This document shows positions 1 through 8,009 of a stretch of DNA of 64,000 nucleotides, in pieces. Source of the DNA: Rhizobium oryziradicis (GTDB lineage Bacteria > Pseudomonadota > Alphaproteobacteria > Rhizobiales > Rhizobiaceae); assembly GCF_001939045.1 (NCBI RefSeq), contig NZ_MKIM01000025.1, positions 367,707 through 431,706 of the forward strand. Direction: 5' to 3'. Below the pieces are notes generated by a model. The model saw only the letters and a program-made list of their open reading frames with translations. It ran no database searches and was not told the DNA's origin. A program made the position numbers and the translations under genes. Every line of letters begins with the position of its first letter. Position 1 is the stretch's first letter.

Positions 1-307
1 CAGGCGACGAGCGCACCGGCAGCGACACATCCAACGTTTCAGCTTTCAGGCGCGCGTTGATGGCGGCGTCTTTCAGCTCGGCCTTCTTGGTGTTGAGCTG
101 TTCGGTGATCTCGTTTTTCAGCGCATTGATCGCGGCACCACGGGTCTGGCGCTCTTCCGGCGTCATCGAACCCAAGGTTTTCAATAGCTCGGAGACCGAA
201 CCTTTCTTGCCCATGGCAGCAAGGCGCACGGCTTCAATGCCCGCCTCATCGGAGGCCGCCGCGATATCGGCCAGAAGGGATGTTTTCAAACTCTCGAGAT
301 CGGACAT
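1..307 (-). CDS. pheS: Phenylalanyl-tRNA synthetase alpha subunit, N-terminal part
   Basis: Catalyses charging of tRNA-Phe together with PheT in the cytoplasm. Only about 102 N-terminal residues are in the window; the gene continues past position 1. The visible part is the coiled-coil tRNA-binding arm typical of PheS, with the motif [11 protein letters not shown] followed by an [15 protein letters not shown] stretch. The ATG at 307 has an AGGAAAG ribosome site just upstream. It lies downstream of rplT on the same strand, the usual rpmI-rplT-pheS order, but a good terminator separates it from rplT, so pheS probably has its own promoter in the 310-360 region. Family assignment is firm; the catalytic domain cannot be seen. 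Confidence 0.93.
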   Translation of the reverse strand, partial: MSDLESLKTSLLADIAAASDEAGIEAVRLAAMGKKGSVSELLKTLGSMTPEERQTRGAAINALKNEITEQLNTKKAELKDAAINARLKAETLDVSLPVRSSP

Positions 308-361
308 TGTCGTCTTTCCTGCCCATGTTCCGCCATCGGCTCTAGCGCCAATACTTGAAAT

Positions 362-402
362 AAAAATGAAAAAACCCGCGCCAGTTTCCCCAGCGCGGGT
401 TT
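362..402 (-). terminator. Rho-independent terminator after rplT
   Basis: A 10-bp perfect GC-rich stem (372-381 with 393-402, AAACCCGCGC) and an 11-nt loop are followed on the minus strand by TTTTTTCATTTTT. It lies 34 nt past the rplT stop and before pheS. Confidence 0.85.
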
Positions 403-435
403 CCCAATAACCAAATTCAGTTTGGGACGCGCTGG

Positions 436-840
436 TTACTTAACCGCGCTTTCAAACTCGTTCTTTGTGCCGGCGTCCTTCAGGTAGGTCAAAGCCTTCT
501 TGGAAGCTTCAACCAGAGCGCCGAAAGCTGCTGGCTCATGGATTGCCATGTCGGACAGAACTTTACGGTCAACTTCGATGCCAGCCTTGTTGAGGCCGTC
601 GATGAAGCGGCCATAGGTCAGGCCAGATTCGCGAACAGCAGCGTTGATACGCTGAATCCACAGAGCGCGGAAGTTGCGCTTGTTGACCTTACGGTCGCGG
701 TAAGCGTACTGCTTGGAACGATCCACCGCAGCCTTAGCAGCGCGGATGGTGTTCTTGCGACGACCGTAGAAACCCTTGGCGGCCTTCAGAACTTTTTTAT
801 GCTTAGCGTGGGCGGTAACGCCGCGTTTTACGCGTGCCAT
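436..840 (-). CDS. rplT: 50S ribosomal protein L20
   Basis: Binds 23S rRNA early in assembly of the large ribosomal subunit. At 134 residues the length is normal for alphaproteobacteria. The basic N-terminal tail ([19 protein letters not shown]) and the globular part with [20 protein letters not shown] are diagnostic. It follows rpmI by 39 nt and is very likely co-transcribed with it. In many bacteria L20 autoregulates the infC-rpmI-rplT operon; here infC lies about 3.5 kb upstream behind a two-component system, so any L20 control would act on the rpmI-rplT pair only (inference). Confidence 0.98.
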   Translation of the reverse strand: MARVKRGVTAHAKHKKVLKAAKGFYGRRKNTIRAAKAAVDRSKQYAYRDRKVNKRNFRALWIQRINAAVRESGLTYGRFIDGLNKAGIEVDRKVLSDMAIHEPAAFGALVEASKKALTYLKDAGTKNEFESAVK

Positions 841-879
841 GTCATGATCTCCTTAAATGATCCAAAAAGCGAAAGGGTC

Positions 880-1083
880 TCAGAGACCGTTTGGCAGGTA
901 GTTCTTGATGACCTTCTTGCCGTCTGCTTCGGCAAGTACCATCGTTCCGCGTGCATTGCGGATGAACTTGTTGGACCGCTTGATCATGCCGTGGCGCTTG
1001 CCAGCTGCTGCTGCCAATACCTTGCCAGTGCCTGTAACCTTGAACCGCTTTTTCGCGGCAGACTTCGTCTTCATCTTGGGCAT
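880..1083 (-). CDS. rpmI: 50S ribosomal protein L35
   Basis: Small basic protein of the large ribosomal subunit, 67 residues, beginning [20 protein letters not shown]. The ATG at 1083 is preferred over an upstream in-frame start because it gives the family length and has a GGAG ribosome site 7 nt upstream. It is first in the rpmI-rplT pair. The 167 bp between this gene and the histidine kinase should contain its promoter, but I could not pick out a convincing -35/-10 pair. Confidence 0.97.
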   Translation of the reverse strand: MPKMKTKSAAKKRFKVTGTGKVLAAAAGKRHGMIKRSNKFIRNARGTMVLAEADGKKVIKNYLPNGL

Positions 1084-1250
1084 TTTGCTACTCCATTTTT
1101 CTTGTATCGAAACAGGCAGACGAGGCCTGTTTTCAAGCATAAAGAACGGCCACGGCATGCCCTGCCGGACCGTTCGGACGGCGGCTTATAACCGGAGGCT
1201 TTAAAAAGTGCAATGGGATTCGTTGGAAACGGCACAAAAGAGTTTTTTGC

Positions 1251-2606
1251 TCAAACCGGATGGGGCGGCACGCGGCGACCGCCCTTTTGCGGAAACTCAA
1301 GCCGCACGCACAACCCACCCAAATCGCAATCATCCAGCATCACACTGCCGTCATAAGCTGCCATGATATCGGCGCAGATCGCCAGCCCCAGGCCAGAACC
1401 ACCTTGCTCGGTGTCGAGATATTCGCCTCGGCGCAAAACCTTCTCGCGATCATTGACAGACACACCGGGGCCGTCATCGCTCACCGTTATCACCACACGG
1501 TCATCGTGGCAGCCTGCCTCGATATGGATGACGGCAGACGCCCATTTGACCGCATTGTCGAGAATATTGCCCAAGGCTTCCGCCAAATCCGCAGCATCGG
1601 CTTCCACCGACAATCCCGGCTCAACCTCGACCTGCCAGCCGATATTTTTAGTGCGCGCCACAGGATCAAGCACCTTGACCAGCTTGCCAATCAAGCTCGC
1701 GAGGTCTGTCGCCAGCATTTGCTCGACCCCAAGGCGAGCCGCCTGCAATTGCCGATCTGCCCGCTGGCGCACAAGATCAATCTGGGCAAAGGCCTCGTCG
1801 CGGTGTTCAAGCGGCAAATAGTTGACCAGTTGCGAGAGCACGGTGAGCGGCGTTTTAAGCCCATGCGCCAGATCGCTGGCCCGGGCGCGCGCCTTCTCTA
1901 TGGCGGTTTCGCGCTCGCACAGCAGCAAATTGATCTCTTCCACCAATGGCATCACCTCGCCCGGCACAGCCGCATCAAGTTGGCGCAGCTTGCCGGTGCG
2001 CACATCGGCCACCTGCATGCGCAGGCGCTTGAAGGGCCGCAAAACCACCAGGGCCTGCAAGAAAGCCGCAAGCAGAAGAAGGCCAGCCCCCATCAACATC
2101 ACCAGTTGCGAGCGGGCGCGGTGCTCATCCAGCGGACCAATCAATTCCTCGGCGGGAAAGGCAACAGCGACAACAAAGGGATAATTGACACCCTGATCGG
2201 TGATCTCCAGCGCGCTCCGCTGCACCAGCAGCGTCACGCCGCCCGGGCCTTCGACGCGGCCAAAGCCAAAGGGCGGCTCAAGCGGCACATCATCCTTGGG
2301 AATTTCAACATCCCACAGCGAGCGAGACCGCATAACCCGGCCATCAGGCGTCTGCACCTGCCAATATCGCCCGCCGCTGGGTGACGCGAAACGGGGATCC
2401 GATGGCGGCGAGCGCATTTCCAACCGACCATTTTGAACGTGCAAGCGCGCCGTGACCGTATCGGTGATGGCGTTCAGCTCGGAATGATACTGCTGCCCGA
2501 CATAATCAATGAAGAGAAAACCCACCGCAAACCAGAGCAGGGCGAGAGAGACACCAATGGCCACCACAGATGCAATTGCCAGCCGCAGCCGCAGGGATTT
2601 AAACAT
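1251..2606 (-). CDS. Two-component sensor histidine kinase, PhoQ/FeuQ type
   Basis: Inner-membrane sensor kinase of 451 residues that should phosphorylate the regulator encoded just upstream. Order: TM helix about 10-34, periplasmic sensor domain about 35-165, TM helix about 168-190, HAMP-like linker, HisKA with the phospho-acceptor in DLAHGLKTPLTVLSQ (about residue 246), N-box LGNILDNAVKW, G-boxes DDGPG and GSGLGLAI. The ATG at 2606 overlaps the regulator stop as TGATG, so translation is coupled; a TTG one codon earlier is possible. Periplasmic size and fold order suggest PhoQ-like or rhizobial FeuQ. The signal is not shown by the sequence, so no symbol is given. Confidence 0.9.
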   Translation of the reverse strand: MFKSLRLRLAIASVVAIGVSLALLWFAVGFLFIDYVGQQYHSELNAITDTVTARLHVQNGRLEMRSPPSDPRFASPSGGRYWQVQTPDGRVMRSRSLWDVEIPKDDVPLEPPFGFGRVEGPGGVTLLVQRSALEITDQGVNYPFVVAVAFPAEELIGPLDEHRARSQLVMLMGAGLLLLAAFLQALVVLRPFKRLRMQVADVRTGKLRQLDAAVPGEVMPLVEEINLLLCERETAIEKARARASDLAHGLKTPLTVLSQLVNYLPLEHRDEAFAQIDLVRQRADRQLQAARLGVEQMLATDLASLIGKLVKVLDPVARTKNIGWQVEVEPGLSVEADAADLAEALGNILDNAVKWASAVIHIEAGCHDDRVVITVSDDGPGVSVNDREKVLRRGEYLDTEQGGSGLGLAICADIMAAYDGSVMLDDCDLGGLCVRLEFPQKGGRRVPPHPV

Positions 2607-3268
2607 CAACCCTCATCCGGCACAAAATAGCCAAAGCCACGGCGGGTTTCGATGGCGCCCGTATCCGTTTTTTTGCGAATCCGCGCTACCATGGCTTCAA
2701 CCGCGTTCTTGGATGCGTCGTCATCGCGCCCCTGAATTTGCGAGGCAATTTCATAGGCAGAGAAAACCCGCCCCTTATTTTGCACGAGAAGATGGATCAA
2801 GCGGAATTCGAGCGGGCTGACATCCAAAAATGCACCGTCAAAGGTGACAGAGCGGGCCGCATCATCCACCTGAAATCGCCCACCAGAGCGAACTGCCTGC
2901 GTCTGCACGCCTGCGCGCCGCAACAGGGCGCGCAGGCGCGCCAAAAGCTCTTCTGTGCGAAAAGGCTTGGGAAGATAATCATCTGCACCCGCATCAAATC
3001 CATCCACCCGCTCCATCCAGGAACTGCGCGCAGTCAGCACAAGCACAGGGGTATTGATGTTTTTTTTGCGCCAACGCCTCAGAATCGACAGACCATCCAG
3101 ACCGGGAAGCCCCAGATCCAGAATAATGGCTGAAAAATCGCCATACTCGCCAGCCTCCAGCACATCCGGACCGTCTGTCAAAATCGACAGATCATAGCCC
3201 TCTGAACGCAGAACCTCTGCGACATGCGCCCCAATGCTCCGGTCATCCTCAGCCAGCAAAATTCGCAA
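2606..3268 (-). CDS. OmpR-family response regulator, PhoP/FeuP type
   Basis: 220-residue transcription regulator. The receiver domain has acidic EDD near residue 8, phospho-acceptor Asp in IILDLGLPGLDG (about residue 51) and Lys in LPKPFR; the C-terminal winged helix (about 125-218) ends RRGFGYFVPDEG. It uses a TTG start at 3268 with a strong GAGGTGAG ribosome site. It sits between a PepSY-like periplasmic protein gene (82-bp gap) and its kinase. In Sinorhizobium FeuPQ-type systems a small periplasmic protein modulates the kinase; a parallel here is inference. The 11-bp-phased array at 4320-4357 is a possible binding site for it. Confidence 0.92.
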   Translation of the reverse strand: MRILLAEDDRSIGAHVAEVLRSEGYDLSILTDGPDVLEAGEYGDFSAIILDLGLPGLDGLSILRRWRKKNINTPVLVLTARSSWMERVDGFDAGADDYLPKPFRTEELLARLRALLRRAGVQTQAVRSGGRFQVDDAARSVTFDGAFLDVSPLEFRLIHLLVQNKGRVFSAYEIASQIQGRDDDASKNAVEAMVARIRKKTDTGAIETRRGFGYFVPDEG

Positions 3269-3350
3269 CTCTCACCTCAATCAAGATACAATCCAGTTTT
3301 GCCCGTCACACTGTGTTTTTGTAAGAGGAGGGTAAAAGCCAGTTCTTTTT

Positions 3351-3995
3351 TCAGTCAATTCTTTCGCCGGTTTCGGCGTTGACGGTCATTCGCTCCACAT
3401 GTCCCGCCGCATCGCGCACAACAATAGAATAAACATCTTTGCCGTCCAGACTGCGCAAGTCCATGCCCATAATACGGGATGATTCCGGAATACCGACAAT
3501 TCGGATGATCTGTTTCAAAGATTGATAACGGCCACTTCTGACGCCTGCAAGCGCTCGCTGGTGGTCGAGCTCCGGGCTGCCATTGTCAAAAAAGCCTTCT
3601 TCATTCCAGTGACTGCGCAAGGCTCTCTCGCCACGTCCCCGAGGCTGATCGTGCGCGCCGCGCTCATTCGGCGCATGCGAGATGTCCCTGCCGTCGAAAC
3701 TCCTGTGTCCGTCGAAACTTCTGGGGCCATCAAAACTCCTCGGACCATCAGAATTCCTGGGTCCATCGAAACCTCTAGGCCCATCTGCACCGCGGGGCCC
3801 TCCCGCTTCGCTGTGCCGACCGCCGCCGCCGCGTCCATCCGGTCCATCCGCATGGGCGGGATAGGAGATAACAACGGAAAACACCATCGCTTGCGCCAAT
3901 ATCAACCCGGCAGAGCGCATAGCTATGAAGCGTGCACCAAACGATGTTGGGCTTGCGCTTCTCGGCGACGGTCTTTTGCGTTGAAATTGCGTCAT
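3351..3995 (-). CDS. Secreted PepSY-like protein with hexapeptide repeats
   Basis: About 214 residues, exported. An N-terminal signal segment ends near SYPAHA/D. It is followed by a low-complexity region of DGPRxxD hexapeptides (DNA repeat at 3691-3798), then a charged linker and a C-terminal PepSY-like module (GKDVYSIVVRD... MTVNAETGERI). PepSY modules bind or inhibit partner proteins in the periplasm. It lies directly upstream of the regulator/kinase pair on the same strand, so a role in modulating the kinase is plausible but inferred. The start is uncertain: ATG at 3995 is used, but ATG at 3920 would give a shorter, more typical 24-residue signal peptide, and neither has a strong ribosome site. 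Confidence 0.7.
   Translation of the reverse strand: MTQFQRKRPSPRSASPTSFGARFIAMRSAGLILAQAMVFSVVISYPAHADGPDGRGGGGRHSEAGGPRGADGPRGFDGPRNSDGPRSFDGPRSFDGHRSFDGRDISHAPNERGAHDQPRGRGERALRSHWNEEGFFDNGSPELDHQRALAGVRSGRYQSLKQIIRIVGIPESSRIMGMDLRSLDGKDVYSIVVRDAAGHVERMTVNAETGERID
3691..3798. repeat. Six tandem 18-bp repeats inside the PepSY-like gene
   Basis: Units start exactly every 18 bp at 3691, 3709, 3727, 3745, 3763 and 3781, with plus-strand consensus CCATCGAAACTCCTGGGT. The last unit is degenerate. Each encodes one six-residue DGPRSF-like unit on the minus strand. Multiples of three keep the frame, so copy number could vary without breaking the gene. Confidence 0.85.
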
Positions 3996-4165
3996 GCATG
4001 ACACCAGTCGGTATTTGATTGGCTGAGAAAAATGGCCTTGACACCCCATCGGCAAGAACTGGAAACCAAAATCGGTTCCACAGTTTTCGACTGAAACTTG
4101 CTGCATAATGTCCGCCTGAAATCTCAGATAGGCCGCAGGCAGAATACCACAGACTTGACGATATA

Positions 4166-4199
4166 AAACATCGTGCGTCTGATCAGACGCACGATGTTT
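4166..4199. other. 34-bp perfect palindrome
   Basis: Two 17-bp arms (4166-4182 and 4183-4199) are exact reverse complements with no spacer, centred on TGATCA. On the minus strand the structure is followed by TATATCG after its terminal TTT. It could be a terminator or attenuator in the leader of the PepSY-like gene, or a dimer-binding operator. Confidence 0.6.
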
Positions 4200-4319
4200 C
4201 AGCGGGGGCAATCAAATTATCTGGCCAATTGTTATGGCAGTCAAAGTAAATAACAGGACGGTACGTTGTGGGGACGTAGGGGTGCTCCGCCCTGTCGAAA
4301 AAAACCTACAGCAACCCTG

Positions 4320-4357
4320 CTGACACCCTACTGACGCGCGTGTCAGCATTTTGTCAG
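4320..4357. promoter_or_regulatory. Candidate OmpR-family regulator binding array
   Basis: CTGAC at 4320 and 4331 and GTCAG at 4342 and 4353 are spaced exactly 11 bp apart, one helical turn. Read on the minus strand the first two units are GCTGACAAAATGCTGACAC, the spacing typical of PhoB/PhoP-type direct repeats. It lies upstream of the PepSY-like gene and its two-component genes. Confidence 0.45.
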
Positions 4358-4410
4358 CGCCCGCCGTGATGTTTTGCAAAGCAATCTCGTGCGTTGTAAC
4401 GGCAGAAAAC

Positions 4411-4437
4411 GCAAAAAGGGCGCAGTCACTGCGCCCT
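4411..4437 (-). terminator. Terminator of infC
   Basis: The inverted repeat AGGGCGCAGT/ACTGCGCCCT (4417-4437) has minimal spacing and is followed on the minus strand by TTTTTGCGTTTTC, about 130 nt past the infC stop. Confidence 0.7.
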
Positions 4438-4563
4438 ATGCATATGCTTTGCGTCTTCTATGCTGAGAGCAGAGGATCGAAAATCGGACTCGACACAATG
4501 CTCTCAGTTTTTGTTGACGCATCGGATTTATCCGAAAACCGGTTCCGACTTTTCGGACGATGC

Positions 4564-5100
4564 TTAGCGCGGCGCCAGAACCATCATCATTTGACGGCCT
4601 TCAAGCTTCGGCTCGGCTTCTACCTTGGCAATCGTCCCGGTATCTTCCTTGACCTGCATCAGAAGCTTCATACCGAGTTCCTGGTGCGCCATTTCGCGTC
4701 CGCGGAACTTCAGCGTCACCTTGACCTTGTCGCCTTCTTCAAAGAAGCGGCTCATGGCCTTCATCTTCACCTCATAGTCATGGGTGTCGATGTTCGGACG
4801 CATCTTGATTTCTTTAACTTCAACGATTTTCTGCTTCTTGCGCGCTTCCGCCGCCTTCTTCTGGTTGGCGTACTTCAGCTTGCCTAGATCAAGGATCTTG
4901 CAAACCGGTGGCTCAGCGTTCGGCGAAATTTCCACCAGATCCAGACCGGCCTCTTCCGCCATGCGGAGCGCCTCATCGGTCGGAATAGAACCAAGGTTCT
5001 GGCCTTCTTCATTAATCAACTGTACCCGTGGAACCCGGATTTCACGGTTTGAGCGCGGCCCGTCCTTAACGGGGGCATCGGCTTTGAACGGTCTGCGAAT
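4564..5100 (-). CDS. infC: Translation initiation factor IF-3, ATT start
   Basis: IF-3 binds the 30S subunit and enforces start-codon fidelity. Reading upstream from the obvious conserved core gives [20 protein letters not shown], the family N-terminus, beginning with ATT at 5098-5100 and a GGGAG ribosome site 9 nt upstream. That gives 178 residues, the expected size; starting at the first TTG (5019) would lose 27 conserved residues. The IF3-N domain ([14 protein letters not shown]) and IF3-C domain ([13 protein letters not shown]) are complete. A rare ATT start is the classic basis of infC autoregulation in E. coli and probably works the same way here. It is transcribed alone, away from rpmI-rplT. 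Confidence 0.95.
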   Translation of the reverse strand: MRRPFKADAPVKDGPRSNREIRVPRVQLINEEGQNLGSIPTDEALRMAEEAGLDLVEISPNAEPPVCKILDLGKLKYANQKKAAEARKKQKIVEVKEIKMRPNIDTHDYEVKMKAMSRFFEEGDKVKVTLKFRGREMAHQELGMKLLMQVKEDTGTIAKVEAEPKLEGRQMMMVLAPR

Positions 5101-5280
5101 GGTCGTATTCTCCCAAATGGTTTCGGATGCTCAAATAGGCCTGAAAAGCCCGGCTGGCAAGGCTGAGCTGTGCTTTAAGCGCCTTTTGAGCCTTAATAAC
5201 AGATATTTTAAAAAAAATCACCTGCTGTCGCGCGGCGAAGAATCTGTTTTATAGCGTGGCAAGACCATTTGGAGAGCAAT

Positions 5281-6105
5281 ATGACAGATAAGACACAGGC
5301 AATTAACGCTGAAACCATCACAGTGGGCGAAGGGCAAGCGGCGCGGTCTATTGCAATTTTAAACCGGCCAGCAACCCAAGAGCACCTTCCGACGCTTGTG
5401 TGGCTTGGCGGCTACCGCTCCGACATGACGGGCACCAAGGCCATTGAAATGGATGCGCTGGCGGCGGCCCTTGGCGCAAGCGCCATCCGCTTTGATTATT
5501 CCGGTCACGGTGCCTCCGGCGGTGAATTTCGCGATGGAACGATTTCGCGCTGGCTGGAAGAAGCCCAGGCCGTCCTTGCCCATCTTAAGCCCCAGCGTGT
5601 CATTCTGGTCGGCTCGTCCATGGGCGGCTGGATTGCGCTTCGCCTGGCGCAGGAACTGGGACTTGCACAAGAACTGGCCAAAAGCCAAGGCGGCCCGGAT
5701 GTGGCAGGCATGGTCCTCATCGCTCCGGCCCCCGATTTTACCAGTGAATTGATTGAGCCGCATTTGACCGATGATCAGCGCAGCCAATTGGCAGAAAAAG
5801 GCTATTTCGAAGAAAAATCCGAATACAGCCCGGAGCCCAATATTTACACCCGCGCCTTGATTGAAGACGGCCGCGTCAACCGGGTTATGACTGGCATTGT
5901 TGCAACCGGCTGCCCGGTTCACATTTTGCAAGGCATGGCTGATCCCGATGTTCCCTACAAGCACGCTCTCAAGCTGATGGAGCATCTGCCTGCCGATGAT
6001 GTTGTTCTCACACTGGTGCGCGATGGCGACCACCGCCTCTCGCGGCCCGAGGATATTGTGCGCATGCGCCAGGCCCTTCAAAACCTGATCAGCGGCAAAG
6101 AATGA
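5281..6105 (+). CDS. Alpha/beta hydrolase
   Basis: 274-residue cytoplasmic hydrolase of the alpha/beta fold. The nucleophile elbow GSSMGG lies at about residue 117, the acid is probably the Asp in GMADPDVPYKHA, and the base is His in DGDHRLSRPED. An oxyanion-type WLGGYRSDMTG loop precedes them. The pattern resembles ABHD10/palmitoyl-protein thioesterase-like and S9-like small esterases, but the substrate is unknown. ATG at 5281 follows GGAGAGCAAT; an in-frame TTG at 5269 is discarded because it lies within that ribosome-site region. It is a single gene, divergent from infC. Confidence 0.85.
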   Translation: MTDKTQAINAETITVGEGQAARSIAILNRPATQEHLPTLVWLGGYRSDMTGTKAIEMDALAAALGASAIRFDYSGHGASGGEFRDGTISRWLEEAQAVLAHLKPQRVILVGSSMGGWIALRLAQELGLAQELAKSQGGPDVAGMVLIAPAPDFTSELIEPHLTDDQRSQLAEKGYFEEKSEYSPEPNIYTRALIEDGRVNRVMTGIVATGCPVHILQGMADPDVPYKHALKLMEHLPADDVVLTLVRDGDHRLSRPEDIVRMRQALQNLISGKE

Positions 6106-6234
6106 GACATAATTTCCACACTCATTAACAGATTTTAACCATAACGGGCGATTGATTCGCCCAGCCATCCTGCAACGATTGACTCTGAGCCATGAGTAAT
6201 CTTAACTATTTGTTAAGAATTCAAGGATCGGATA

Positions 6235-6849
6235 ATGACTATCAGGATCACCAGATTGGCTGCCATTATGGCATTGCCCTTGTTGTTGTTGGCAAATGCG
6301 CCCGCTTATGCGGGTGCATTTTCTGCGACATCCATGGTTACCGGCAGCATCACCTCGCAGCCGATTGGTCATTACGAGTTCTGCCTTCGCTACAAAGCCG
6401 AATGTCAGGTGCGCAGCAAGCCCGCCCCTGCCCGCCAGGTCACCGACCATGGCTGGGATGTGATCCGTGCCGTTAACCTCGATGTAAACAAAACCATTAT
6501 CCCGATGACGGATATGGAAGTCTATGGTCGGGAAGAATGGTGGGAATATCCGGTTGACGCTGGCGATTGCGAAGATTTTGTTTTGCTCAAGCGTCGTAAG
6601 CTTTTGCAGGCCGGTTTTTCTGAATCTGACCTTTTGATCACCGTTGTTCGCAAGCCAGACGGCGAAGGTCATGCCGTGCTCACCGTGCGCACATCCGTTG
6701 GCGATTACGTTCTCGACAATCTGGTGGACGACGTAAAGCCTTGGAACGAAACCCCTTATACCTACCTGAAACGTCAGGCGAGTTTTGATACGGGGCGCTG
6801 GGTAACGATTGAATCCGGCAAGGATGTTCCTGTTGCGGCTTTGAAATAA
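6235..6849 (+). CDS. Periplasmic transglutaminase-like cysteine protease (BTLCP/LapG family)
   Basis: 204 residues with a signal peptide ending APAYA/G. The C93/BTLCP family triad is visible: Cys in DAGDCEDFVLLKR, His in GEGHAVLTV and Asp in DYVLDNL. Family members include LapG, which clips surface adhesins in the periplasm under control of the c-di-GMP receptor LapD. No lapD-like GGDEF/EAL gene or giant adhesin is nearby, so the target is unknown. The N-terminal half carries two further cysteines (FCLRYKAEC). The gene stands alone, closed by a strong terminator at 6866. Confidence 0.85.
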   Translation: MTIRITRLAAIMALPLLLLANAPAYAGAFSATSMVTGSITSQPIGHYEFCLRYKAECQVRSKPAPARQVTDHGWDVIRAVNLDVNKTIIPMTDMEVYGREEWWEYPVDAGDCEDFVLLKRRKLLQAGFSESDLLITVVRKPDGEGHAVLTVRTSVGDYVLDNLVDDVKPWNETPYTYLKRQASFDTGRWVTIESGKDVPVAALK

Positions 6850-6865
6850 AAGACCCGCATGAACC

Positions 6866-6897
6866 AAAGCCCGGATCAAGCATCCGGGCTTTTTTTC
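6866..6897 (+). terminator. Terminator of the BTLCP protease gene
   Basis: Perfect 11-bp stem AAAGCCCGGAT/ATCCGGGCTTT with loop CAAGC and a run of T, 16 nt after the stop codon. Confidence 0.9.
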
Positions 6898-6903
6898 TGT
6901 CAA

Positions 6904-7887
6904 TCAGCCATTGCCGATCAAGATGCCAGCCGCCAGCACCAGCGCACCGCCCACAACCACCTGCAGGGCCGCACGGAAGAAGGGGGTTTCCATATATTTG
7001 TTCTGGATGAAGGCGATGGCCCACAACTCGAAAAACACAACCACGCCAGCGGTGATGGTTGCCGTCCAGAAATGTGGAATGAGATAAGGCAGCGCATGAC
7101 CCAGCCCGCCCAAAGCGGTCATGATGCCACAGGCCAGGCCCCGCTTGATGGGAGAGCCCCGGCCCGAAATTTTGCCATCATCATGGGATGCTTCGGTAAA
7201 GCCCATGGAAATCCCGGCCCCCACGGATGCCGACAAGCCAACCAGAAATGTCTGCCATGTATCGCCCGTGGCAAATGCTGCGGCAAAGATCGGCGCGAGG
7301 GTTGAAACCGAACCGTCCATCAAACCCGCAAGGCCCGGCTGCACATAGGTGAGTACAAACTGCCGTCTGGCGGTTTCCTGCTCATGGGCCTGTACATCCT
7401 CTGTGCGGTGCTTCTCACCCAACATATGGGCAACGTCTTCATGCCCCTGCTCTGCCATGGCCAGATCACCCAGCAATTTGCGCGTGGCCGTGTCCGACAC
7501 TTGTTTTTGGGCCGCCACGTAGAAATTATAGGCTGATCGCTCCATGTCCTCCGCCTCCTGGCGGACTTGATCCACGCTCAACTGTGCCTGCAACCAATCG
7601 GGCTTGCGTTCCAGAAAGCCCTTCACGTGCTCGCGGCGGATCAGAGGGATACGATCACCGAAGCGGCGATTGTGCATATCGATCAACATATTGCGGTGGC
7701 TGTGCTCCACCTCGGCCATATCCTCAAACACTTTTGCGGATGCTGGATATTGGGCTTTCAGGCGATCGGCATAGGCGAGGTAAATCCTTGCATCGTCCTC
7801 TTCAGACGAAATCGCAAGCGCCAGCACTTCCTGCTCGGAAAGACTGTCCAAACGGCGCTTGGGCGTGGAAAACAGGGAGCGAAACAT
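6904..7887 (-). CDS. mbfA: Membrane-bound ferritin-like iron exporter MbfA
   Basis: 327 residues in two parts. A cytoplasmic rubrerythrin/ferritin-like domain (about 15-170) has ExxH pairs in AEVEHSHRNML and AEQGHEDVAHML. A VIT1/CCC1-type membrane domain (about 185-327) has the GLMDGSVSTLAPIFAAAF motif and about five helices. In Agrobacterium and Bradyrhizobium, MbfA exports iron and protects against iron and peroxide stress under Irr control. The start at 7887 has a GAGG site; upstream in-frame codons were rejected because they would run through the Irr box at 7904-7920. Irr itself is encoded at 15505-15939. Confidence 0.92.
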   Translation of the reverse strand: MFRSLFSTPKRRLDSLSEQEVLALAISSEEDDARIYLAYADRLKAQYPASAKVFEDMAEVEHSHRNMLIDMHNRRFGDRIPLIRREHVKGFLERKPDWLQAQLSVDQVRQEAEDMERSAYNFYVAAQKQVSDTATRKLLGDLAMAEQGHEDVAHMLGEKHRTEDVQAHEQETARRQFVLTYVQPGLAGLMDGSVSTLAPIFAAAFATGDTWQTFLVGLSASVGAGISMGFTEASHDDGKISGRGSPIKRGLACGIMTALGGLGHALPYLIPHFWTATITAGVVVFFELWAIAFIQNKYMETPFFRAALQVVVGGALVLAAGILIGNG

Positions 7888-7903
7888 GACGGCGGTCCTC
7901 AAT

Positions 7904-7920
7904 TTTAGAATTATTCTAAA
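7904..7920. promoter_or_regulatory. Irr box (ICE) in the mbfA promoter
   Basis: Perfect palindrome TTTAGAATTATTCTAAA, matching the published Irr-box form TTTAGAA-N3-TTCTAAA. It is 17 bp before the mbfA start and about 90 bp before the divergent haemoglobin start, so it may act on both genes. Confidence 0.88.
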
Positions 7921-8009
7921 CTTAGCGCAGACGGAAAACGAGATCAATCCCACCCGCTCAACCATTGCCGCATAGCAGCCATCTGTTTGCGAACAACCAT
8001 CAATGCAGT

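Larger units (their letters stand above)
3996..4563. other. 568-bp intergenic region between PepSY-like gene and infC
   Basis: No gene or RNA gene was recognised here. It holds three structured elements: a 34-bp perfect palindrome at 4166-4199, an 11-bp-phased array of CTGAC/GTCAG half-sites at 4320-4357, and a terminator-like hairpin at 4411-4437 that serves infC. The promoter of the PepSY/two-component operon must lie here. Confidence 0.7.

Noticed and set aside
3691..3798. CRISPR-like regular repeats
   Set aside because: The units are contiguous with no spacers and lie in frame inside a coding sequence; no CRISPR array or cas gene was seen anywhere in the window.
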